From contig JAYYDJ010000011.1 of the NCBI GenBank assembly GCA_036160955.1, forward strand, positions 1 through 64,000: a stretch of 64,000 bases of DNA, in the 5' to 3' direction. The notes under the pieces were generated by a model, which was given only the letters and a program-made list of their open reading frames with translations, had not been told where the DNA came from and did not search any database. This document shows positions 8,549 through 18,537 of the stretch, one piece after another. Every line of letters begins with the position of its first letter. The first letter of the stretch is position 1. A program made the position numbers and the translations under genes. Origin of the DNA: GCA-2699365 sp036160955 (GTDB lineage: Bacteria; Verrucomicrobiota; Verrucomicrobiia; Opitutales; Coraliomargaritaceae).

Positions 8549-9844
8549 ATGAAACATATCGCGTATTCACAATCACCTAAATTTAATAAGGTACTACGCA
8601 ATTTTTGCGATCAAGCTACAGGCGATGATGATGTTACCGACTTAGTTCGCGAAGTACTGGCCGACATAAAGAGTCGGGGTGACACTGCAATATTACAATA
8701 TACGGAAAAATTTGATGCAGCGAAGCTATCGGCATCCAACATGCGCGTAGGTGCTTCGGAAATTAAGGCAGCCGTAAAGTGCCTCTCTATATCTGAGCGA
8801 AAAGCTATTCGTGAATCCATTGCCCAGGTTAAGGCATTTCATAAAAGAACATTGCCTAAAAATTGGAGCGCTAAAAATGCACAGGGCGCACGCGTTGGGG
8901 AGCGCTATTATCCAATAAGGCGAGTGGGTCTTTATATTCCTGGGGGCAATGTACCCTTAGTTTCAACAGTCGTAATGACAGCTGTACTGGCAAAATTAGT
9001 CGGTAATCCTGAAGTTGCTGTCTGCACTCCACCAGGAAAAGACGGCTCCATAGCCCCTGCGTTGATGGCTGCATTAGCGATGACTGGAGTCGATGAGGTG
9101 TATAGAGTCGGGGGCATTCAAGGCATTGGTGCACTTGCCTACGGCACCAAAACTATTCCAGCTGTAGATAAAATTTTTGGTCCTGGTAATGCGTATGTAA
9201 TGGAAGCGAAGCGTCAGGTGCTTGGGACTGTGGGCATTGACTTACTCCCTGGCCCAAGTGAGCTTATGGTAATTGCCGACTCTGGTGCAAAGGCACAGCA
9301 TGTCGCTGCAGATTTGATTGCTCAGGCGGAACATGGAAGTGGTAAAGAAGTCCTCTATTTCGCCTCTACCAGTGAGGTACTCATCTCCAAGGTGAACCAG
9401 TCGATTCAGCAACAGATCCCAGAAAGAAGGCATGCCTCTAAAATAAAAAGTATCTTCAAAAGTCGTTACTTAGTAATCCATTGCAAAAATTTAGAGCAAT
9501 GCGTCGAAGTCGCTAATTTCATATCTCCTGAGCACTTAGAATTACAAGTTACTGATAAGTCTATTGATCTTTTGACCCGAAAAATTACCACTGCTGGAGC
9601 TATTCTTCAGGGCTACATGACGCCTACTGCGCTGGGTGATTTTACTGCAGGACCTAGTCATACTTTACCCACATGTCGCGCGGGCAGATTTTTTAGCGGC
9701 TTGCAAGCTACTGATTTTTTGCGGCGTTCGAGTTTAGTTCGCTATGATAAAAAAAGTTTAGTGCTCGCAGCGCCAGTGGTCGACTCCTTTGCTAAGCTCG
9801 AGCAACTCGATGGGCACGGTCATTCTGTTAGCATCCGACTTTAG
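8549..9844 (+). CDS. hisD: Histidinol dehydrogenase
   Basis: Catalyses the last two oxidations from histidinol to histidine. About 431 residues. Family blocks are present: RVGLYIPGG, GPGNAYV, LPGPSELMV, the zinc/substrate region AEHGSGKEV, and SPEHLEL. The C-terminal catalytic stretch GDFTAGPSHTLPT is also present. ATG 8549 was chosen over GTG 8540. The leader TTTTTCTGTGTCTTTT has no Shine-Dalgarno sequence. It heads a run hisD-hisC-hisB with 3 bases before hisC and an 18-base overlap of hisB onto hisC, so these three are very likely one operon. hisG and the other his genes are not in this window. Confidence 0.96.
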   Translation: MKHIAYSQSPKFNKVLRNFCDQATGDDDVTDLVREVLADIKSRGDTAILQYTEKFDAAKLSASNMRVGASEIKAAVKCLSISERKAIRESIAQVKAFHKRTLPKNWSAKNAQGARVGERYYPIRRVGLYIPGGNVPLVSTVVMTAVLAKLVGNPEVAVCTPPGKDGSIAPALMAALAMTGVDEVYRVGGIQGIGALAYGTKTIPAVDKIFGPGNAYVMEAKRQVLGTVGIDLLPGPSELMVIADSGAKAQHVAADLIAQAEHGSGKEVLYFASTSEVLISKVNQSIQQQIPERRHASKIKSIFKSRYLVIHCKNLEQCVEVANFISPEHLELQVTDKSIDLLTRKITTAGAILQGYMTPTALGDFTAGPSHTLPTCRAGRFFSGLQATDFLRRSSLVRYDKKSLVLAAPVVDSFAKLEQLDGHGHSVSIRL

Positions 9845-9847
9845 CAT

Positions 9848-10939
9848 ATGAAGAAAACCTTTGATGCCCAAGGTAATGCTCTGCCGCATGTACAGCAATT
9901 ACACCCTTATATCCCTGGTGAACAACCTAAGGGAGGTGGATGGGTAAAGCTCAATACTAATGAGAATCCATACCCGGCTTCGCCAAGTGTAGCTGCAGCA
10001 ATTCAATCTCAGCTTGATCAATTACAACTTTATCCGGAGCCGACAAGTTACGATTTACGAGTTGCTATTGCAAAGCGCTATGGATTTCAGGCACAAAATG
10101 TTATTATTGGTAATGGTTCAGATAACATACTCGATATGATAGTTCGATCTTTTGGCGGTTCGCCTGGCGTAGGCTATACATTGCCGAGCTATTCACTTTA
10201 TCCGGTTGTGGCTGCAATGTCAGGGCAGCGCGTAAAGGAGATTAATTTCGAGCGAAGTCTTCAATTAGATGTAGCCTCAATCGCAGCCACCGGCTCTAAA
10301 ATCTTTTTTCTAACAAACCCTAATGCCCCCACTGGAGTCGCCTTTGGCTTAGATCAAATCGAACAAGTTTTACAAGCTATCGATGGTTTGCTTGTCGTTG
10401 ATGAGGCATATGTAGATTTCGGTGGCAAGACATCCATCCCTTTACTTCAATCGTACGATAATTTAATCGTCGTGCGCACATTTTCGAAGTCATACTCATT
10501 GGCAGGAATGCGTGTAGGCTTTGCGCTGGCTAGCGAATCTGTGATTAGTCTACTGGATCGCGTACGGGATGCTTATAACGTAGATCGTATCGCCCAGGCT
10601 GCAGCTATAGCAGCCATAGAAGACGACGCTTACTTTACTAAACACCGCCAAAAGATCATTTCAACGCGTGAGAATGTCCGTAAAGTGTTAATTGAGAATG
10701 GTTGGCATACCTATCCATCAGCTGCTAATTTTCTTTTTACTGAGCCTAGGAATAAAGCTGGTGATATCGGACCCATCGTTGCTGCTTCACTTTTTGAGTT
10801 TTTAAAGGAAAAACGCATATTAGTGCGTTATTTCTCAGGGCATCCTTTAACTTGCGCCTTTGTGCGTGTTAGTGTAGGCAAAGAAGATGATATGCAGAAA
10901 TTTTTAACCGCTGTAGACGAATGGCTGAACAACGTATAG
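9848..10939 (+). CDS. hisC: Histidinol-phosphate aminotransferase
   Basis: PLP-dependent class I/II aminotransferase that makes histidinol phosphate from imidazole-acetol phosphate. 363 residues. It shows KLNTNENPYPASP near the N-terminus, NPNAPTG, VVDEAYVDFGG, and the PLP-binding Lys in RTFSKSYSLAGMRVG. The C-terminal substrate block is seen as KRILVRYFSG. It starts 3 bases after hisD, and its 3' end is overlapped by hisB, which supports translational coupling. There is no Shine-Dalgarno sequence before the ATG. Confidence 0.96.
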   Translation: MKKTFDAQGNALPHVQQLHPYIPGEQPKGGGWVKLNTNENPYPASPSVAAAIQSQLDQLQLYPEPTSYDLRVAIAKRYGFQAQNVIIGNGSDNILDMIVRSFGGSPGVGYTLPSYSLYPVVAAMSGQRVKEINFERSLQLDVASIAATGSKIFFLTNPNAPTGVAFGLDQIEQVLQAIDGLLVVDEAYVDFGGKTSIPLLQSYDNLIVVRTFSKSYSLAGMRVGFALASESVISLLDRVRDAYNVDRIAQAAAIAAIEDDAYFTKHRQKIISTRENVRKVLIENGWHTYPSAANFLFTEPRNKAGDIGPIVAASLFEFLKEKRILVRYFSGHPLTCAFVRVSVGKEDDMQKFLTAVDEWLNNV

Positions 10940-11523
10940 CAAAACTTGAGCGCAATACCAAAGAGACTCAGATATCGATTGAGTTAAATTTAGATGGCAC
11001 TGGTGTGTCCGAAATTGATACTCGGATTCCATTTTTTGATCATATGCTAACTTTGTTAGCGAAACATGGGTTATTTGATCTGAGGCTTAAAGCTAGAGGA
11101 GATATTGATGTTGATTATCACCATTTAGTCGAAGACACAGGTATTGTTTTAGGCCAGTGTCTAAAAAATGCACTTGGTAAGAAGTTAGGAATTCGCCGCT
11201 ATGGATTCTTTCTTTTACCAATGGATGAGTCACTAGCGCGAGTTGCTGTCGATTTGTCGAACCGTCAAGCATTTGTCTATAAGGTCGATTTTGAATTCTC
11301 AATGGTCCGTGACTTTAACATTGTTCTTATCAAAGAGTTCTTTCAGGCCTTTGCCAATGAGGCTGCCTGTAATTTACATATAAATTTGGAATACGGAGAA
11401 GAACCCCACCATATTACTGAAGCTATTTTTAAGGGATTTGCTCGCGCACTGGACATGGCCACTAGCGTGGATCCACGAATGTGTGATCAATTACCAAGCA
11501 CAAAGGGGACGCTTACAAGCTAG
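10921..11523 (+). CDS. hisB: Imidazoleglycerol-phosphate dehydratase
   Basis: Dehydrates imidazoleglycerol phosphate in histidine synthesis using Mn. 200 residues, a stand-alone dehydratase without the phosphatase domain found in enterobacterial HisB. Metal-binding motifs are present: FFDHMLTLLAKH, DYHHLVEDTGI, and HHITEAIFKGFARAL at the C-terminus. Its ATG lies inside hisC, with an 18-base overlap, so the start is set by the frame and by the family's N-terminus. It is the third gene of the hisDCB unit. Confidence 0.96.
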   Translation: MAEQRIAKLERNTKETQISIELNLDGTGVSEIDTRIPFFDHMLTLLAKHGLFDLRLKARGDIDVDYHHLVEDTGIVLGQCLKNALGKKLGIRRYGFFLLPMDESLARVAVDLSNRQAFVYKVDFEFSMVRDFNIVLIKEFFQAFANEAACNLHINLEYGEEPHHITEAIFKGFARALDMATSVDPRMCDQLPSTKGTLTS

Positions 11524-11670
11524 CGCTAGGATGAATCGTTGCCTACGGCAATGTATTCTCTTGTTCTGTATTATTAAAGTAAATGAATAGGTTGTTACTT
11601 TTGTTTCCATTCCCTATTTATATTTGTCTGCTTGCTTACATTTTGTAGATAAGCAATCTGATGACCTTTT

Positions 11671-12309
11671 ATGCAGGACCTTACAGCTAAAGTTCGACCT
11701 AAGTTTGCTGTCATCGATTATGGCATGGGTAATTTGCGCTCGGTTCTTAAGGCTTGGCATCATGTTGGTGCTAGCGCTTGCCTTGTTAATGATCCGCAAG
11801 AATTAATTGGATTTGATGCTCTCATTTTCCCTGGGCAAGGTGCGATTGTCGATACTATGCGTCTTTTAAAACTCAGTGGATTTGATACCGCAATACGTGA
11901 TTGGGTGTCATCCGATAAGCCTTTCTTTGGAATATGCTTAGGCCTACAAGCTCTATTTGAACATTCAGAAGAGGGCGATACTCAAGGCCTCGGAATATTA
12001 AAAGGCACCGTCAAGCGATTTAAAGCCAACCCTAGTTTAAAAATTCCACATATGGGATGGAATGCAGTTCACTTTGATACGGAGGATACGATTACAGAAG
12101 GGTTATTAAGTGGGGAGGATCAATTTTATTTTGTACATAGCTATTTTATTGAACCATCCGATCGTTCGTTGGTACTCTTCGAATCTGATTATGGCGGTAA
12201 ATTTGTTTCCGGCATTCATTCAGGTAGATTATATGCAACCCAGTTTCACCCTGAGAAAAGTCAGGCAAAAGGGTTGCAACTTTATAGAAACTTTTTGAAA
12301 TCAATATAG
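11671..12309 (+). CDS. hisH: Imidazole glycerol phosphate synthase, glutamine amidotransferase subunit
   Basis: Supplies ammonia from glutamine to HisF. 212 residues. The amidotransferase triad is visible: Cys in GICLGLQALFE, and His and Glu in TQFHPEKSQ. The N-terminal block is DYGMGNLRSV. It follows hisB after 147 bases, so it may have its own promoter. The cyclase partner hisF and hisA are not found here. It ends in TAG 49 bases before the citrate synthase start. Confidence 0.95.
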   Translation: MQDLTAKVRPKFAVIDYGMGNLRSVLKAWHHVGASACLVNDPQELIGFDALIFPGQGAIVDTMRLLKLSGFDTAIRDWVSSDKPFFGICLGLQALFEHSEEGDTQGLGILKGTVKRFKANPSLKIPHMGWNAVHFDTEDTITEGLLSGEDQFYFVHSYFIEPSDRSLVLFESDYGGKFVSGIHSGRLYATQFHPEKSQAKGLQLYRNFLKSI

Positions 12310-12358
12310 TTATATATTATTTAATCATCGTGTAACTTCTCAAAAATTAATAACTAAA

Positions 12359-13651
12359 ATGGATAACAAAACAGCCACGATTCGACTCGATGATGAGAAT
12401 TATGAATTTCCTTTAATTATCGGAACGGAAGGTGAGAAGGCACTGGATACTCGAACCTTACGTGGGAAGAGTGGTTATGTTAGTTTTGATGAAGGTTACG
12501 GTAACACAGGTTCTTGTCTTAGTGAAATTAGTTTCATTGATGGAGAAAATGGCATACTGAGGCATCGCGGGTATCCTATAGAGCAACTTGCTGAATACTC
12601 TAGCTTTTTAGAAACCGCTCATCTTGTTATGTATGGTGAATTGCCCAAGCAGGCCACTCTGGATTCTTTTTGCGCGCGTGTTTCAAGTAGTGCTTCGATC
12701 CATACAAGCATGAACCACCATTATAACGGATTCGAAAGTAATGCTCATCCTATGGCAATACTCTCATCTATGTTGAATTCTCTTGGATCTTATTATCCAG
12801 AAATGTCTTCAAATAATCGTCAGCAGGACCTTTCTCATTTTGATGAAACTGCAACTCTTCTCATTTCTAAGGTGCGCACAATTGCTGCCATGACTTATCG
12901 AATGAAGATGGGCTTGCCCTTCGTTTTGCCAAATAATCAGTTAAGTTACACAGGAGATTTTCTCCATATGATGTTTTCTGATTCTTACGTGAGCCTGGAA
13001 GACCGGTCTGGAGCTAGCGAAGCATTGGATTTATTTCTTTTACTGCATGCCGATCACGAGCAAAATTGTTCCACATCTACGGTGCGAATGGTTGCATCGG
13101 GAGGGGCTAATTTATTTGCCTCCGTTGCTGCTGGTGTCTGTGCGCTTTGGGGACCTTCTCATGGTGGCGCTAATATGGCAGTTGTTCAAATGCTTGAAGA
13201 GATTCACCGTTCAGGTGACGATGGGTCTCGTTTCATACAAGATGCAAAAGAGGGCAAAGCTAAGCTAATGGGCTTTGGTCATCGAGTGTACAAGAACTAT
13301 GACCCTCGTGCTAAGATTCTTGGCAAGACAGTTGAGAATGTACTTAGCGGCATCGGCACCGATGATCCATTGCTGAAAATAGCGCGCAATCTTGAGCAAT
13401 CTGCATTAGATGATGAATACTTTGTACGGCGTAAATTATATCCTAATGTCGATTTTTATAGTGGCATTTTGTTGAAGGCGATTGGTATTCCTCTGGATAT
13501 GTTTACCGTTATGTTTGCAATCGGACGCATGCCAGGATGGATTGCTAATTGGAAAGAAATCGCAGAAAATAAGAAGAGTCGAATTCATAGACCTCGTCAG
13601 ATTTATACTGGAGCTAACTTACGAAAGTACAGCAAAGCTAGCTCACGTTAA
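12359..13651 (+). CDS. gltA: Citrate synthase (hexameric type II)
   Basis: Condenses oxaloacetate and acetyl-CoA as entry to the citric acid cycle. 430 residues with the N-terminal beta domain (RTLRGKSGYVSFDEGYGNTG) characteristic of Gram-negative type II enzymes. Active-site regions are LLHADHEQNCSTSTVR, WGPSHGGAN, GFGHRVYKNYDPRA and NVDFYSG, including the catalytic His residues and Asp. The leader is A-rich with no Shine-Dalgarno sequence. It ends in TAA and is convergent with the minus-strand membrane protein 18 bases away. Confidence 0.97.
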   Translation: MDNKTATIRLDDENYEFPLIIGTEGEKALDTRTLRGKSGYVSFDEGYGNTGSCLSEISFIDGENGILRHRGYPIEQLAEYSSFLETAHLVMYGELPKQATLDSFCARVSSSASIHTSMNHHYNGFESNAHPMAILSSMLNSLGSYYPEMSSNNRQQDLSHFDETATLLISKVRTIAAMTYRMKMGLPFVLPNNQLSYTGDFLHMMFSDSYVSLEDRSGASEALDLFLLLHADHEQNCSTSTVRMVASGGANLFASVAAGVCALWGPSHGGANMAVVQMLEEIHRSGDDGSRFIQDAKEGKAKLMGFGHRVYKNYDPRAKILGKTVENVLSGIGTDDPLLKIARNLEQSALDDEYFVRRKLYPNVDFYSGILLKAIGIPLDMFTVMFAIGRMPGWIANWKEIAENKKSRIHRPRQIYTGANLRKYSKASSR

Positions 13652-13669
13652 TTAGCGCTCTATCGAGTT

Positions 13670-14461
13670 TTAATTGTTTTTGGATTTGCTGCTGTCTGCC
13701 CCATGCATTACATCTTCAAGTTTTAAGCCAGTCATATTGTAAATCCCACGCAATAATATCCATAGTGTTATAAACATTATTACCATACTGGGAATTACGA
13801 TCACGGGCCAGCTCCAGAACATCATACGGCTAACTTCAGCATTAAAAGCATCTGTGCCACTCGCACTGACGACTATGTAGCGAGCTAGTAGATAGTTGAG
13901 TATTGCGCTCAGTAAAAATGAACTGGCTAATAAATAGGTACAACGCTGCAATAATTTTTCAAACGCCACGGTGTTTTGGCTAGAGCTAAGCGCATGTTGC
14001 ACTTTATCCACATTCATAATCTCTGGGCTATAGAGGAGTGTACGAATTAAGGGGTATGGTGTTTTTAGTGAAATAATAATAGCAAGGCCAATTAATGAAG
14101 GAATTAGAGCTTCTTTAATCGCGAACCACTCAGTAGGTATATTTAGGATACCAATGCCTCCGGTTAAGAGAACACTGACTAAACCAATAATGGAGATGAA
14201 GTTATATTTAGTCCGCTTATAGTAGTCGTAGATAAAGTAAGCTATTGGAAAGGCGAGTGCGACGATAAGAATTACAACAGCAGCACTTTCGAAGTATGTC
14301 TCTAAGTAGGAGCCAAACCACTTTTTCCCTTTATTCAAAATAATTATGGGCAAAAAAAGATTGAACCCAAGATTAAGTAGCATGTTTTCCTTGGGCTTCT
14401 TGATTTTTGAGTCCTTGGAATTTTCTCTGTCTATTGAGCTGATGGGTTGATGTTTATCCAT
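13670..14461 (-). CDS. VC0807-like integral membrane protein
   Basis: 263 residues with about six predicted membrane segments. These include stretches around residues 30-42, 58-78, 88-106 and 117-132, plus two C-terminal ones near 175-195 and 214-245. The first about 27 residues are highly charged and cytoplasmic-looking. The layout and the NLGFNLFLPIIILNKG opening resemble the VC0807 family of uncharacterised inner-membrane proteins. Function is unknown. Its start is only 25 bases from the divergent coaB start, so the two promoters must overlap or lie within the neighbouring genes. Confidence 0.5.
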   Translation of the reverse strand: MDKHQPISSIDRENSKDSKIKKPKENMLLNLGFNLFLPIIILNKGKKWFGSYLETYFESAAVVILIVALAFPIAYFIYDYYKRTKYNFISIIGLVSVLLTGGIGILNIPTEWFAIKEALIPSLIGLAIIISLKTPYPLIRTLLYSPEIMNVDKVQHALSSSQNTVAFEKLLQRCTYLLASSFLLSAILNYLLARYIVVSASGTDAFNAEVSRMMFWSWPVIVIPSMVIMFITLWILLRGIYNMTGLKLEDVMHGADSSKSKNN

Positions 14462-14486
14462 GAGTCTGTTTAAGCTTTGTTAAGTT

Positions 14487-15143
14487 ATGTTAAATGCAAG
14501 CACTATTCGTTGTTTGATTACCGCCGGTCCCACCCGTGAGTATATTGATCCTGCTCGCTATATTAGCAGTCCCTCAACTGGTAAGATGGGGTTTGCTCTA
14601 GCTAAGGCTGCAGTAGAACAAGGTTGGACGGTGGATTTGGTGGCAGGTCCCGTTGCATTATCTGAACCCGAAGGTAGTATTTTGTATCCAGTTACTAGTG
14701 CAGAAGAAATGTATCATCAAGTAGATGCTCTCTTTGATGCTTGTGATATTTTGATTATGGCTGCAGCGGTTAGTGATTTTAGACCTGATAAAATCTATCC
14801 TAAAAAAGTTAAAAAACAGAATGCCTTGATGTCTATCATTTGTGAGCCGACAACAGATATTCTGAAAACTGTCAGTATTCGAAAAGAGCATCAATTAGTT
14901 GTAGGCTTTGCGGCAGAAAGCGAAGATGTTGAGATGCACGCTTATTCGAAACTTATAGATAAAAAATGTGACTGGATAGTGGCAAATGATATATCTAAAA
15001 GTGGTGCAGGTTTTGCAGCAGATACCAATGAGGTAGTTATTTTTAATTCTAGTGGAGGTAGGTACGAGCTTGGCCCAGACACCAAAAAGATTGTAGCTGA
15101 GGAAATAATAAATATATTAAAAGATTCTTTCTTAGGTAAATAG
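14487..15143 (+). CDS. coaB: Phosphopantothenate-cysteine ligase (stand-alone CoaB)
   Basis: Second half of the usual CoaBC bifunctional enzyme, joining 4'-phosphopantothenate to cysteine for coenzyme A. 218 residues with LITAGPTREYIDPARYISS at the N-terminus, AAAVSDFRPD for nucleotide and substrate binding, and VGFAAESED. The CTP-dependent CoaB core also shows DWIVANDIS. The flavin decarboxylase half (CoaC) is absent, so it must be encoded elsewhere. Divergent from the VC0807-like gene. No Shine-Dalgarno sequence. Confidence 0.88.
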   Translation: MLNASTIRCLITAGPTREYIDPARYISSPSTGKMGFALAKAAVEQGWTVDLVAGPVALSEPEGSILYPVTSAEEMYHQVDALFDACDILIMAAAVSDFRPDKIYPKKVKKQNALMSIICEPTTDILKTVSIRKEHQLVVGFAAESEDVEMHAYSKLIDKKCDWIVANDISKSGAGFAADTNEVVIFNSSGGRYELGPDTKKIVAEEIINILKDSFLGK

Positions 15144-15290
15144 TGGCGGATTTGATTTTTGCTTCATTTATCTAGCAACTTCTTTCAAATATTGTGGCTT
15201 TAGTATACAACTGCTATTTTCATTGAAGAGCATTTTAGTTGATTTATTATAAGAGCTTACAGTTAGTGAACATACTTTTGTAATACTATT

Positions 15291-16493
15291 ATGAAAAATA
15301 TCGGGCTAGATAAAATTCTTGGCAGAATAGAAGATCTTGATTCGGTCAATTTAGGGATTTTAGTGCAGCGCTTAGCGCGTGAACGTAAATTACAAGAGAC
15401 CATTTTTAATACAATACAAGATGGCATCTTAGTAATTGATGCTGATGGAGTTGTGCAATATTCTAATGATGCGGCTAGTGGTATTATTGGGCTTAAGAAA
15501 AATGACATTGGTGTAATAAGATTATGGAAGATGGTTCCAGATTTAGCACGCTCTATAGACCCACATTCTGATACGGACGCTCGCTCGCCGGTATTGACGA
15601 GAGAGTTAGAATTATTCTATCCGGAGCATCGTTATGTACGCTTATACATGATGCCTATTGATGCGCAAGTTTCACAAATAGATAGTGGTGGATATATAGT
15701 TGTGCTCTCTGACGTGACTGAAGACAAGGTCTCCATGGAAGAATTACTCGAAAGCGAGCGTACTGGATCCATAGTTGGACTAGCAGCTGGCGTTGCCCAC
15801 GAATTAGGGAACCCTCTTAACTCGCTAACGATACATTTGCAGTTAATTGAGCGAAAATTAAATAAGATATCTTTAGGTAAGAATGGTTCTCAAATCATTG
15901 AGTCGATAGAAGTATGCCAAGGAGAAGTGAAGCGTTTAGATGGAATCATTACTCATTTCCTTGAGGCGGTAAGGCCACAGAAACCTGAGCTTAACGAACT
16001 TGATTTGATCAAATTAGTTGAAGATGTATTACGGGTACAAGAGGCAGAGCTTGTAGACAGAAAGCTCGAGGTTGATATGGAGGTAGCCGAATTAGTACCA
16101 AAAATATTGGGAGATCGTGGGCAAATTAAACAAGTATTTTTCAATATAGTTAAAAATGCAATGGAGGCGATGCAAGCAGGTGGCAGCTTACGCATCAATG
16201 CTCGTTGTGATGACGAGTATGTTTATTTGCAATTTATTGATTCTGGCAGTGGCATATCTGAAGAGAATCTTTCCAAGGTGTTCCAGGCCTATCATAGTAC
16301 CAAGGACGGTGGGCATGGACTAGGAATGATGATCGTGCAGCGTATAATGCGTGCCCATGGAGGCCATATCGGTATTGAATCTAGCGAAGGCGATGGAACT
16401 GCTATTACTTTACAGTTCCCTCAAAAGCATCGTAGGACTAGACTATTAGAGGGGTTAGGTACAGTCAGTGACAAGGCTAATATAAGCGAGTAG
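15291..16493 (+). CDS. PAS-domain sensor histidine kinase (NtrB-like)
   Basis: 400 residues with no transmembrane segment, so a cytoplasmic sensor. A PAS domain lies around residues 35-145 (QDGILVIDADGVVQYSNDAA). The HisKA dimerisation box has the phospho-acceptor His at about residue 170 in GVAHELGNPLNSL. The HATPase domain carries N box NIVKNAMEAM, G1 DSGSGI and G2 GHGLGMMIV. No response regulator gene is next to it. The only candidate in this window is the sigma-54 activator at 38563, whose receiver is atypical. Partner and stimulus are unknown. It has a 147-base upstream gap. Confidence 0.88.
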   Translation: MKNIGLDKILGRIEDLDSVNLGILVQRLARERKLQETIFNTIQDGILVIDADGVVQYSNDAASGIIGLKKNDIGVIRLWKMVPDLARSIDPHSDTDARSPVLTRELELFYPEHRYVRLYMMPIDAQVSQIDSGGYIVVLSDVTEDKVSMEELLESERTGSIVGLAAGVAHELGNPLNSLTIHLQLIERKLNKISLGKNGSQIIESIEVCQGEVKRLDGIITHFLEAVRPQKPELNELDLIKLVEDVLRVQEAELVDRKLEVDMEVAELVPKILGDRGQIKQVFFNIVKNAMEAMQAGGSLRINARCDDEYVYLQFIDSGSGISEENLSKVFQAYHSTKDGGHGLGMMIVQRIMRAHGGHIGIESSEGDGTAITLQFPQKHRRTRLLEGLGTVSDKANISE

Positions 16494-16524
16494 TTAAAAT
16501 CGTAAATATCAGTGAATCGGATGA

Positions 16525-17589
16525 CTAACTATTTACAATGGATGGATCGCCAATAGCGCGTTGGCGAAGTTGTAACCACAGCACCCATGCCTGAGTTTTT
16601 ATTATGCGCCTTGCTTTTTCGATATCATTTTTACGATTGATTATATTTTGATTAGCGATTTCGGAGAGGTCATCTAAATTGTATAGATAGACATTCTCAA
16701 CCGTATCAATTCCTGGGTCTATATCTCTGGGCATTGCCAGATCAATTAGAAATAAAGGTTTTTGTGGACGAGCCTTTAAGGACGCCTCAATTGTTGATGG
16801 GCTGAGTATAGTGCTAGGAGCAGAAGTAGAGCAAATTATGATGTCAAAGAGATCTAATTGGGTATGGAAATCTTTAAAATCGATTACATTTCCATTAAAC
16901 TCAGTCGCTAATTTCTTGGCATTTTGAAAAGTTCGACTACTAACGGTGATGTCAGTTACGCCTCTACTTTTTAATGCTTGTGTGGTTAGAGCGCCGACCT
17001 CGCCTGAACCTAGGAGCAGGACACGACTGCTCTCGAGCGCACCAAAGATTCTTTCTGCTAAGCTTACGGCAATATTACCTATGCTGACTTGTCCTTTGGT
17101 AATGTTTGTTAGGGTGCGAGCAGCTTTAGCAGCTTGAAAACTTTTTTCAAAAAGTCGGTTTATGATCTTTCCTGTGCAATTTAAATTTTTAGCGAATGCA
17201 TATGCTTCCTTCATCTGACCGAGTATTTCAGTTTCGCCAATTATTTGGGAATCAACGCCTGCAGCTACCTCAAAGGCATGTTGTATAACCTCTAAATTAG
17301 TAATTTGGTAGCTGTACTGGCTAAATATCGCCGCTTCAATATTGCGGTGCTGGCAAAATATATTGCAAATTTTATCCTGACCTTCCGTGGATTTTGCAAT
17401 GCCATAGACTTCTAGACGGTTACAAGTGGCTAAAACCAGACATTCACGAATACCTTTTACTGCTTTAATCTTGAGTAAGAATTCCTCAACTTCTTCTTTG
17501 CTTATAGCGAGATGTTCGCGTACTTCGAGTGGTGTTTGGTGGTGGGAGCAACCAATTACGAATAGTGACTGTAGAGAATTTTCACTCAT
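16525..17589 (-). CDS. hemA: Glutamyl-tRNA reductase
   Basis: Reduces glutamyl-tRNA to glutamate-1-semialdehyde, the first committed step of C5-pathway haem synthesis. About 354 residues. The catalytic Cys is in LATCNRLEVYG. GETEILGQMKEAY is the conserved substrate-binding block and LLLGSGEVG the NADPH-binding loop. ATG 17589 (MSENSLQ) was chosen because family members start with the VIGCSHHQTP block soon after the Met. It overlaps the 3' end of the upstream ccsA-like gene by 8 bases, indicating co-expression of haem synthesis and cytochrome c assembly. Confidence 0.95.
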   Translation of the reverse strand: MSENSLQSLFVIGCSHHQTPLEVREHLAISKEEVEEFLLKIKAVKGIRECLVLATCNRLEVYGIAKSTEGQDKICNIFCQHRNIEAAIFSQYSYQITNLEVIQHAFEVAAGVDSQIIGETEILGQMKEAYAFAKNLNCTGKIINRLFEKSFQAAKAARTLTNITKGQVSIGNIAVSLAERIFGALESSRVLLLGSGEVGALTTQALKSRGVTDITVSSRTFQNAKKLATEFNGNVIDFKDFHTQLDLFDIIICSTSAPSTILSPSTIEASLKARPQKPLFLIDLAMPRDIDPGIDTVENVYLYNLDDLSEIANQNIINRKNDIEKARRIIKTQAWVLWLQLRQRAIGDPSIVNS

Positions 17590-18442
17590 TTTCAAGTGGC
17601 TCTTCAGCAGTGTCATTAGGTTGCAATCTTGCTGATTGCACAGGCCACAAAGAAAGCAGTGCGAATATAAATAATGCAATTACGGCAATCGCATGGCGGC
17701 GAGTGACTAGTTTACCCTGATTGCGAAGTACAATTACGCCGCAGTAACCAATCCAAACCAGGCAGCTAACGATAAGTTTGAAGAATGGAACAGATTGACC
17801 GCTTTTAATATAAAAAATTGCTCCGCAAGCAAGCGCTGCAGTTAGGCAAATCACCCCAGTTAGCATTAATCTATGGCTTAATTGGTCGAGTTTCTGGATC
17901 GGCGCAAGAGTGTTATAGATACTACCATCTTGTTTTTTCTTTAGCCCATGCTGCTGAATTAGAAACATTACAGATAGTAATGTTACTAGAGCAAAAAATG
18001 CGTAGCTAAAAACCGCTAGCGATGCATGCAGCTCTATCCATACGCTCGGGTCATATTCACTGATCGGGTAACTCTTATCCAAAGAGGGCATAAGCAATGA
18101 AACCCCCGTTAGAATGGTAGCTAATCCAGCACAAAAGAGACTCAGTAGATGTATTCTATAGACGGGCCCTACTATGTAATAAAGTAATACAGTGGACCAA
18201 CTAATGAACTGAGCTATTTCGAAGAAGTTGCCTAGGGGGCAACCGCCAACGCTGATCGCACGTAAATTAAGACCAATAGTTTGAATTATAAAGCCACTAG
18301 TAATTAAAAAGAATACGGCCTTGTGTGAGTAGTGCTTATTCCATCCTAGCTTTAGAGAGCCGTATAGGAATGCAATTAGGTAAATAAATGCGCTAAGTAT
18401 GAAAGCACTACGATCTGTTAATAAAATACTCTCAAGCATCAT
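17582..18442 (-). CDS. ccsA: Cytochrome c assembly protein, CcsA/HemX type
   Basis: 286-residue polytopic membrane protein with about eight hydrophobic segments. It carries the conserved haem-handling region ISVGGCPLGNFFEIAQFISW (about residues 64-83) and the periplasmic-side His in WIELHASLAVFSYA (about 141-154). Related proteins present haem for cytochrome c maturation (ResC/CcsA) or influence HemA level (HemX). Position directly upstream of hemA, with an 8-base overlap, is the typical HemX context, so either role is possible. It ends in TGA inside hemA. Confidence 0.82.
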   Translation of the reverse strand: MMLESILLTDRSAFILSAFIYLIAFLYGSLKLGWNKHYSHKAVFFLITSGFIIQTIGLNLRAISVGGCPLGNFFEIAQFISWSTVLLYYIVGPVYRIHLLSLFCAGLATILTGVSLLMPSLDKSYPISEYDPSVWIELHASLAVFSYAFFALVTLLSVMFLIQQHGLKKKQDGSIYNTLAPIQKLDQLSHRLMLTGVICLTAALACGAIFYIKSGQSVPFFKLIVSCLVWIGYCGVIVLRNQGKLVTRRHAIAVIALFIFALLSLWPVQSARLQPNDTAEEPLENE

Positions 18443-18537
18443 ATAGCCTTTCTGCGCTTAGAATAGAGACGACTAATAACGTTAATGTAGTGGTACAGCA
18501 TGCTTCTCGAGAACAAATTTATAAAATCTGTGATTAC